In this document: one piece after another, positions 5,481-9,581 of the stretch
Numbering within the stretch: the first letter of the stretch is position 1
Layout of the letters: each line of letters begins with the position of its first letter
Assembly: GCA_905198575.1 (NCBI GenBank)
Contig: CAJKDC010000094.1
Location: 1 to 9,581 of the forward strand
Length of the DNA stretch: 9,581 nt
Direction: 5' to 3'
Source of the DNA: an uncultured Bacteroides sp.
GTDB lineage: Bacteria; Bacteroidota; Bacteroidia; Bacteroidales; Bacteroidaceae
Notes under the pieces: model-generated
Seen by the model: only the letters and a program-made list of their open reading frames with translations
What the model was told of the DNA's origin: nothing
Databases searched by the model: none
Program-made: the position numbers and the translations under genes

Positions 5481-7481
5481 TTACTGATTAAACGGTTTCC
5501 GGAATGTACATCCGTTTTTCCATTCAGAGCATCCGTATGCCGCTTTTCCTTTGATGATAATTCCTTTTCCACATACCGGACAAGTTTTCCCCTCGATTAT
5601 TTCTTCGTTGTTCGGAGTAGCCGCCGTTTCTTTCTTTTTAGGCGTCCGTTTCTTGGGAGCTGTCTTTTTCACCGGTTCTTCGTTGGCACTGACCGTAATG
5701 CGCCGGTTGGTATTGTCGCTCAGCACACTGTGCACAATTTCCGTAACCATCTGTTTCAGCTCCGTCAGGAAAGTCCCCGCATCATAACTTCTCCGTTCAA
5801 TTTCGCGAAGCTTCTTTTCCCAGATACCCGTCAGCTCGGCCGATTTCAGCAGCTCCTCATGAATCAGCTGAATCAGCTCTACACCCGTAGGAGTCGCAAT
5901 CAGGTTTTTCCTTTCCTTGCGGATGTAATGCCGTTTGAAAAGCGTTTCGATGATAGCGGCACGCGTAGAAGGCCGGCCTATACCGTTCTCTTTCATGGCA
6001 TCGCGCAACTCTTCGTTATCCACCAGCTTACCCGCCGTTTCCATAGCCCTGAGCAGTGTAGCCTCGGTGTAAGGTTTGGGCGGCTGTGTCATTTTCTCAT
6101 TCAGGTCGGGCACGTGCGGTCCGCTCTCACCAATCGTAAACAAAGGCAATACCCGTTCCTCTTCATTCTCTTTCTCCTTGCTTTCCTCCTGTTGCTCTTT
6201 GGCAAAGATAACCCGCCATCCCGGGTCCAGAATCTGTTTTCCGGTAGCCTTGAATCCCACCTTTTCCACTTCTCCCAGCACCGTAGTGGTCGAGAACTTG
6301 CAGTCCGGATAAAACACCGCAATAAAGCGGCGGGCTATCAAGTCGTACACCCGCTTCTCCATATCCGTCAGGTTCTGCGGATAGACCCCCGTCGGAATAA
6401 TCGCATGGTGGTCTGTCACCTTGGAGTTATCGAATACCTTTTTCGATTTAAGCAGTTTTTTCCCGGCCAGCGAAGCCGTATAGCCCGTATAATCTTTCAG
6501 TCCCTCCAGAATTTTAGGACACTTCGGATAAATGTCATCACTCAGATACGTCGTATCCACACGCGGATAAGTAGCCACCTTTTTTTCGTAGAGCGACTGG
6601 ATAACCTGCAAAGTCATGTCTGCCGAATAACTGAATTTCTTGTTGCATTCCACCTGCAGCGAAGTCAGGTCGAACAGGCGGGGAGGAGCCTCCGTCCCTT
6701 TCTTGGCAGAAACATCCGTAACGGTGAAAGGAGCATTGCGCACGGTTTCCAGAAACTGCAAGCCCTCTTCCTTCGACGAAAACTTTCCCTTGGTCGCATT
6801 GAACGTCACCTCACGGTACACCGTTTTCAATTCCCAGTACGTTTCCGGCTTGAAGTTCTGTATCTCCAGCTGGCGTTTTACAATCAGTGCCAGCGTAGGC
6901 GTCTGCACACGGCCTATAGACAGCACCTGCTTGTTCTGTCCGTATTTCAGCGTATAAAGACGGGTGGCATTCATGCCCAGCGTCCAGTCACCGATGGCCC
7001 GGCTCAGTCCCGCTTCGTACAGCGGCTGGAAATCCGACTGGTCCTTCAGGTTGGCAAACCCTTCGCGTATCGCCTCTTCCGTCAGCGACGAAATCCACAG
7101 ACGCTTCACCGGACATTTGGCACCGGCCTTTTGCATCACCCACCGCTGTATGAGCTCTCCCTCCTGGCCGGCATCCCCGCAGTTGATAATCTGTTCTGCC
7201 CCCTGCATCAGCTTCTCGATGATGGAAAACTGCTTTTCGATGCCCGGGTCGTTAATCAGCTTGATGCCGAACCGTGGCGGAATCATGGGCAGACTGCTCA
7301 GGCTCCAGGCTTTCCACGAAGGCGTATATTCGTGCGGTTCCTTCAGCGTACACAAGTGCCCGAATGTCCAGGTCACCTGATATCCGTTTCCTTCTATATA
7401 TCCTTCTTTTCTGTTTCTGGCTCCCAGCACCTCAGCAATATCTCTGGCCACACTGGGCTTTTCGGCAATACAAACTATCAT
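5481..7481 (-). CDS. topB: DNA topoisomerase III (type IA)
   Basis: ATP-independent type IA topoisomerase that cuts one strand through a tyrosine link and resolves recombination and replication intermediates. The protein is 666 aa. Toprim domain (1-140): E7 in AEKPSVARDI, then the acidic loop CGDAGQEGEL with D103 and E107. The middle Asp of the usual DxDxE is G105. The catalytic domain follows (150-590), with SRAIGDW (160-166), SIGRVQTPTLALI (188-200) and the active-site Y305 in ATYPRVDT. Further motifs are TDHHAIIPT (356-364) and ENGIGRPSTRA (498-508). A lysine-rich linker (605-617) leads to one C-terminal four-cysteine zinc ribbon (C634, C637, C651, C658). A lone chromosomal copy beside housekeeping genes suggests the cellular enzyme rather than a conjugative-element copy. 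Start ATG at 7479-7481. Confidence 0.96.
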   Translation of the reverse strand: MIVCIAEKPSVARDIAEVLGARNRKEGYIEGNGYQVTWTFGHLCTLKEPHEYTPSWKAWSLSSLPMIPPRFGIKLINDPGIEKQFSIIEKLMQGAEQIINCGDAGQEGELIQRWVMQKAGAKCPVKRLWISSLTEEAIREGFANLKDQSDFQPLYEAGLSRAIGDWTLGMNATRLYTLKYGQNKQVLSIGRVQTPTLALIVKRQLEIQNFKPETYWELKTVYREVTFNATKGKFSSKEEGLQFLETVRNAPFTVTDVSAKKGTEAPPRLFDLTSLQVECNKKFSYSADMTLQVIQSLYEKKVATYPRVDTTYLSDDIYPKCPKILEGLKDYTGYTASLAGKKLLKSKKVFDNSKVTDHHAIIPTGVYPQNLTDMEKRVYDLIARRFIAVFYPDCKFSTTTVLGEVEKVGFKATGKQILDPGWRVIFAKEQQEESKEKENEEERVLPLFTIGESGPHVPDLNEKMTQPPKPYTEATLLRAMETAGKLVDNEELRDAMKENGIGRPSTRAAIIETLFKRHYIRKERKNLIATPTGVELIQLIHEELLKSAELTGIWEKKLREIERRSYDAGTFLTELKQMVTEIVHSVLSDNTNRRITVSANEEPVKKTAPKKRTPKKKETAATPNNEEIIEGKTCPVCGKGIIIKGKAAYGCSEWKNGCTFRKPFNQ

Positions 7482-7498
7482 ACTTTTCGTGTTATTTG

Positions 7499-7531
7499 TT
7501 GCAAAGTTAGAAAAATAAAACTGTACCTTTG
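7499..7531 (+). promoter_or_regulatory. Promoter for the NCS2 permease gene
   Basis: TACCTTTG (7524-7531) matches TAnnTTTG and lies 32 bp before the ATG at 7564. TTG at 7499-7501, part of TTTGTTG (7495-7501), lies 22 bp upstream of it and serves as a plausible -33 element. It overlaps the start of the topB transcript, so both promoters share about 35 bp. No purine riboswitch fold was found in the short leader. Confidence 0.65.
7502..7509 (-). promoter_or_regulatory. -7 box for topB
   Basis: On the minus strand 7509 to 7502 reads TAACTTTG, a full match to TAnnTTTG, about 20 bp before the topB ATG, implying a short leader. No TTTG is seen at the -33 distance; that position lies inside the opposing permease promoter. 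Confidence 0.6.
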
Positions 7532-7563
7532 CGCTTTATTTGTAAACTTTAGACTGATTAAGT

Positions 7564-8850
7564 ATGATTCTTAGACGATTGTTTGGGTTTAATCCCAAGG
7601 TAACCACCGTCCGTACGGAAATTCTGGCGGGTATTACTACGTTTCTGACGATGGCCTATATTCTGGCTGTAAATCCGAATATCCTGAGTGCTACGGGTAT
7701 GGATAAAGGTGCCCTGTTCACCACTACAGTCGTAGCTTCCGCTTTTGCCACCCTGCTGATGGCTGTGTATGCAAAGTTGCCATTCGGACTGGCACCGGGT
7801 ATGGGACTGAACGCCTTTTTTGCCTATACGGTCTGCCTGACCATGGGCTACTCGTGGCAGTTTGCCCTGACAGCCGTATTGCTGGAGGGACTTATTTTTA
7901 TTCTGCTCACGGTAACCAACCTGCGCGAGAAGATAGTAGACGCACTGCCTCTCACCCTGAAGAACGCCATTGGCTCCGGCATCGGCCTGTTCATTGCCTT
8001 TCTGGGATTGCAGAATGCAGGTATCATTGTCAATAACGATGCCACCCTCATCAGCCTGGGCAAGATTACTTCGGGTGCTCCCTTGCTCGGTTTGATAGGC
8101 TTGCTGATTACTTCTATTCTGCTGATTAAAAAAGTGCGCGGCGCACTTTTGCTGGGTATTCTGCTCACTACCGTTATCGGTATTCCGATGGGTGTCACTC
8201 ATTTGGACGGGATTGTAAGCGCCCCGCCGTCAATGGAACCCATTTTCATGCAGTTCCAGTGGGAACATATCTTTACGAAGGAAATGGTGATTGTGGTCTT
8301 TACCTTCCTTTTTGTAGACATGTTTGATACGATTGGTACGCTGGTAGGAGTCTCTACCAAAGCCGGTATGGTGCGCGACGGAAAGATTCCTCACCTCAAG
8401 CAAGCCTTTTTGGTCGATGCCGTAGGAACCACTGTAGGAGCCATGCTCGGAACCAGTACCATCACCACCTTTGTAGAAAGTGCTTCGGGGGTAGGCGAGG
8501 GAGGCCGTTCCGGTCTGACAGCATTTACTACAGCAGTCTGCTTCCTGCTGGCGCTTTTCCTGGCACCTTTCTTCCTGGCCGTACCCGGTGCAGCTACAGC
8601 TCCGGTCCTGATATTGGTAGGACTCATGATGATGTCTACCGTCAAGCAGGTAGATTTTTCCGACTATTCGGAATCCATTCCAGCTTTTATCTGCATTATC
8701 ATGATGCCGCTGGCTTACAGCATTTCGGATGGTATTGTGTTGGGTATGATCAGTTATGTTGTTATCAATCTGCTTACCGGTAAATACAAGAAACTGTCGG
8801 TAGGAAGTTGCCTGCTGGCTGCTATTTTTGTATTGAAATTCTTTATATAA
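7564..8850 (+). CDS. NCS2-family purine permease (AzgA/GhxP-like)
   Basis: Inner-membrane, probably proton-coupled importer of adenine, hypoxanthine or guanine, feeding purine salvage. The protein is 428 aa with about 12-14 hydrophobic segments, as expected for the AzgA branch (COG2252) of the nucleobase-cation symporter-2 family. Markers: EILAGITTFLTMAYIL (19-34), PGMGLNAFFAYTV (78-90), FVDMFDTIGTL (250-260) and TTFVESASGVGEGGRSGLTA (301-320), which holds the conserved substrate-site acid E305. These motifs place it with the AzgA/GhxP type rather than the uracil (UraA) or xanthine type; the exact base cannot be assigned. Start ATG at 7564 after a Bacteroidetes promoter. A monocistronic unit, divergent from topB and closed by a terminator at 8886-8942. 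Confidence 0.93.
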   Translation: MILRRLFGFNPKVTTVRTEILAGITTFLTMAYILAVNPNILSATGMDKGALFTTTVVASAFATLLMAVYAKLPFGLAPGMGLNAFFAYTVCLTMGYSWQFALTAVLLEGLIFILLTVTNLREKIVDALPLTLKNAIGSGIGLFIAFLGLQNAGIIVNNDATLISLGKITSGAPLLGLIGLLITSILLIKKVRGALLLGILLTTVIGIPMGVTHLDGIVSAPPSMEPIFMQFQWEHIFTKEMVIVVFTFLFVDMFDTIGTLVGVSTKAGMVRDGKIPHLKQAFLVDAVGTTVGAMLGTSTITTFVESASGVGEGGRSGLTAFTTAVCFLLALFLAPFFLAVPGAATAPVLILVGLMMMSTVKQVDFSDYSESIPAFICIIMMPLAYSISDGIVLGMISYVVINLLTGKYKKLSVGSCLLAAIFVLKFFI

Positions 8851-8885
8851 TCAGTACCCTATTATCGTTTCATAACTGAGATGAA

Positions 8886-8942
8886 CCTTTTGCATTTTTA
8901 TGACGCATCTTTGTCATTTAAATGCGGAAGGTTTGTCTTTTT
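8886..8942 (+). terminator. Intrinsic terminator of the permease gene
   Basis: A 12-bp outer stem, CCTTTTGCATTT (8886-8897) with AAATGCGGAAGG (8920-8931), includes two G-T pairs. Inside it ATGAC (8900-8904) pairs with GTCAT (8913-8917) around an 8-nt loop. The stem is followed at once by T-rich TTTGTCTTTTT (8932-8942). It lies 35 bp after the permease stop on the same strand. Confidence 0.8.
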
Positions 8943-8955
8943 AATGATGCGGCAG

Positions 8956-8978
8956 AAAGATACTTTTTTTTATCTTTG
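8956..8978 (+). promoter_or_regulatory. Promoter-like -7 box inside an inverted repeat
   Basis: TATCTTTG (8971-8978) is a perfect Bacteroidetes -7 box. Its first seven bases pair with AAAGATA (8956-8962) across a spacer C plus seven T, forming an exact 7-bp inverted repeat. No clear -33 TTTG is visible. The next start codons on this strand (9027, 9037) open only very short frames, so this looks like the surviving promoter of a lost gene, or that of a short RNA. Confidence 0.45.
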
Positions 8979-9036
8979 TAGAAGCCATATAGAAGTTTTA
9001 CCTTTAAGGCGGCACATCTTAATACAATGAAACTAC

Positions 9037-9129
9037 ATGAAAAAATACGTTCTCAATCTTGTTCTGTTACTTAATCAAAAACATAAGTTTGTTCCTTTTC
9101 AAGTCAATAAATTGGGACTGTATGACTGA
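9037..9129 (+). pseudogene. Possible remnant of an exported-protein gene
   Basis: A 30-codon frame starts with a short basic then hydrophobic run, KKYVLNLVLLL, which resembles the beginning of a signal peptide. It then changes to hydrophilic sequence and stops at 9127-9129. The perfect -7 box at 8971-8978 lies upstream at a sensible leader distance. This suits a gene cut off after its first dozen codons by a deletion or insertion, but such a short frame could equally arise by chance. The rest of 8943-9171 is AT-rich and holds nothing else I recognise. An overlapping 15-codon frame from 9027 is equally unconvincing. Confidence 0.2.
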
Positions 9130-9171
9130 ATATGGAGATAGGCTTATTAGGAATTCAATAAATTATTTATC

Positions 9172-9462
9172 TTATACTCTGTTAATTTTATTTTGTTTTC
9201 GCATCTTCTCTTTTAAGCGAAGAATACGGTTTTCTTCTATAAGAAATTCTGCATAAGTCATATTGTAGTTTAGTTCTGTACGATTATTATCTGAAATGAA
9301 GCATGACGGAGTTACTTCTAGGGTATTGCATAAACAAACAAAGTCGGACAAGCGTAAGGTACTTGATGAAGTACACCATGCCCGAATAGTAGCTTCACCC
9401 ACTTCATTTAGCTCTGCGATTTCTGAAAGATTTAAATTGGTAAGTGCATCTTGTCCAAACAA
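9172..9462 (-). CDS. Small helix-turn-helix DNA-binding protein, probably 5'-damaged
   Basis: A frame of 96 codons. Residues 10-56 fit a helix-turn-helix of the XRE/Cro kind: LNLSEIAELNEVGEATIRAW, then LRLSDFVCLCNTLEVTPSCFI, as in small Bacteroides regulators. The tail (70-96) is a charged helix, EFLIEENRILRLKEKMRKQN, possibly a coiled coil. There is no ATG start: the frame begins at a TTG (9460-9462). Just upstream lie GAT, AAT, a TAA stop (9469-9471), then AGA and ATG (9475-9477) in the same frame, so a single change of that stop would restore an ATG-started gene. No TAnnTTTG promoter is seen between it and the terminator at 9546-9569. Composition is AT-richer than the neighbouring core genes. 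It could be a decayed gene or one starting at TTG; the role is unknown. Confidence 0.45.
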   Translation of the reverse strand: MFGQDALTNLNLSEIAELNEVGEATIRAWCTSSSTLRLSDFVCLCNTLEVTPSCFISDNNRTELNYNMTYAEFLIEENRILRLKEKMRKQNKINRV

Positions 9463-9536
9463 ATCATTTTATCTCATGAAGAAGTGGTAAATGCTCATAT
9501 GCCATTTATTGCATAGCTTTATTAACCAATAGTTCG

Positions 9537-9569
9537 TTAAAAATTCGCCAAGCCTAAGCGGCTTTGGCG
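9537..9569 (-). terminator. Minus-strand terminator of a gene beyond the window
   Basis: CGCCAAGCC (9546-9554) pairs with GGCTTTGGCG (9560-9569) with one bulged base and a 5-nt loop. Read on the minus strand, this GC-rich hairpin is followed by AATTTTTAA, the layout of an intrinsic terminator. It implies a minus-strand gene ending at or just past the right edge, and separates that gene from the helix-turn-helix frame. Confidence 0.6.
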
Positions 9570-9581
9570 GTAAATAAAATG

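Noticed and set aside
7532..7563. A purine riboswitch before the permease
   Set aside because: The leader is only about 30 nt and has no three-way-junction pattern.
5730..7574. A 614-codon open frame on the plus strand antisense to topB
   Set aside because: It lies wholly opposite the topB codons and the divergent promoter region. Its product is rich in His, Arg, Gln and Leu with no recognisable domain, as expected for the mirror frame of a GC-biased gene.
7558..8202. A 214-codon minus-strand frame opposite the permease
   Set aside because: It is Gln/Asn/His-rich with no fold and is the complement of membrane-segment codons.
1..9581. tRNA, rRNA, CRISPR arrays, prophage or conjugation genes
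   Set aside because: No cloverleaf, rRNA segment, regularly spaced repeat, phage structural protein or transfer protein was seen on either strand.
9472..9581. The open minus-strand frame running from the right edge to the TAA before the helix-turn-helix gene
   Set aside because: Thirty-six stop-free codons are not significant, and the frame contains a GC-rich hairpin with a T tract that looks like a terminator.

Overview
The window looks like chromosomal DNA of a gut Bacteroidales (Bacteroides/Phocaeicola type). The protein families fit that group, the GC content is moderate, ribosome binding sites are weak and AT-rich, and several genes are preceded by the Bacteroidetes -7 promoter box TAnnTTTG (TAATTTTG, TATCTTTG, TATTTTTG, TAACTTTG, TACCTTTG). 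The species cannot be fixed from sequence reading alone.

Layout. (1) Positions 1-1580 hold an IS110-superfamily insertion sequence on the minus strand: a 400-aa DEDD recombinase with 276 bp of structured non-coding DNA downstream of it and only a short leader upstream. This is the IS1111-like arrangement, and the downstream region is a good candidate for a bridge RNA gene. (2) 1639-2950 is a thyA-folA operon (thymidylate synthase plus dihydrofolate reductase, the thymidylate cycle). (3) 2966-3442 (minus) is an Lrp/AsnC regulator that converges on folA through a hairpin overlapping the folA stop codon. (4) 3571-5420 is a secreted M64 metallopeptidase followed after 23 bp by a GNAT acetyltransferase, probably one transcript. 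It ends at a long hairpin shared with the convergent gene. (5) 5481-7481 (minus) is DNA topoisomerase III (topB). (6) 7564-8850 is an AzgA/GhxP-type NCS2 purine permease, divergent from topB across an 82-bp gap with back-to-back -7 boxes, and closed by a strong terminator. (7) 8943-9581 is AT-richer and looks like accessory or decayed DNA: a promoter-like box in an inverted repeat, a 30-codon ORF that starts like a signal peptide and then stops, a small helix-turn-helix protein with no normal start codon, and a terminator belonging to a gene outside the window.

No large unknown gene system is visible. Most of the window is ordinary core genome. The parts that most repay a second look are the candidate bridge RNA of the IS element and the decayed 3' end. 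All RNA structures were found by eye, without energy calculation or alignment.
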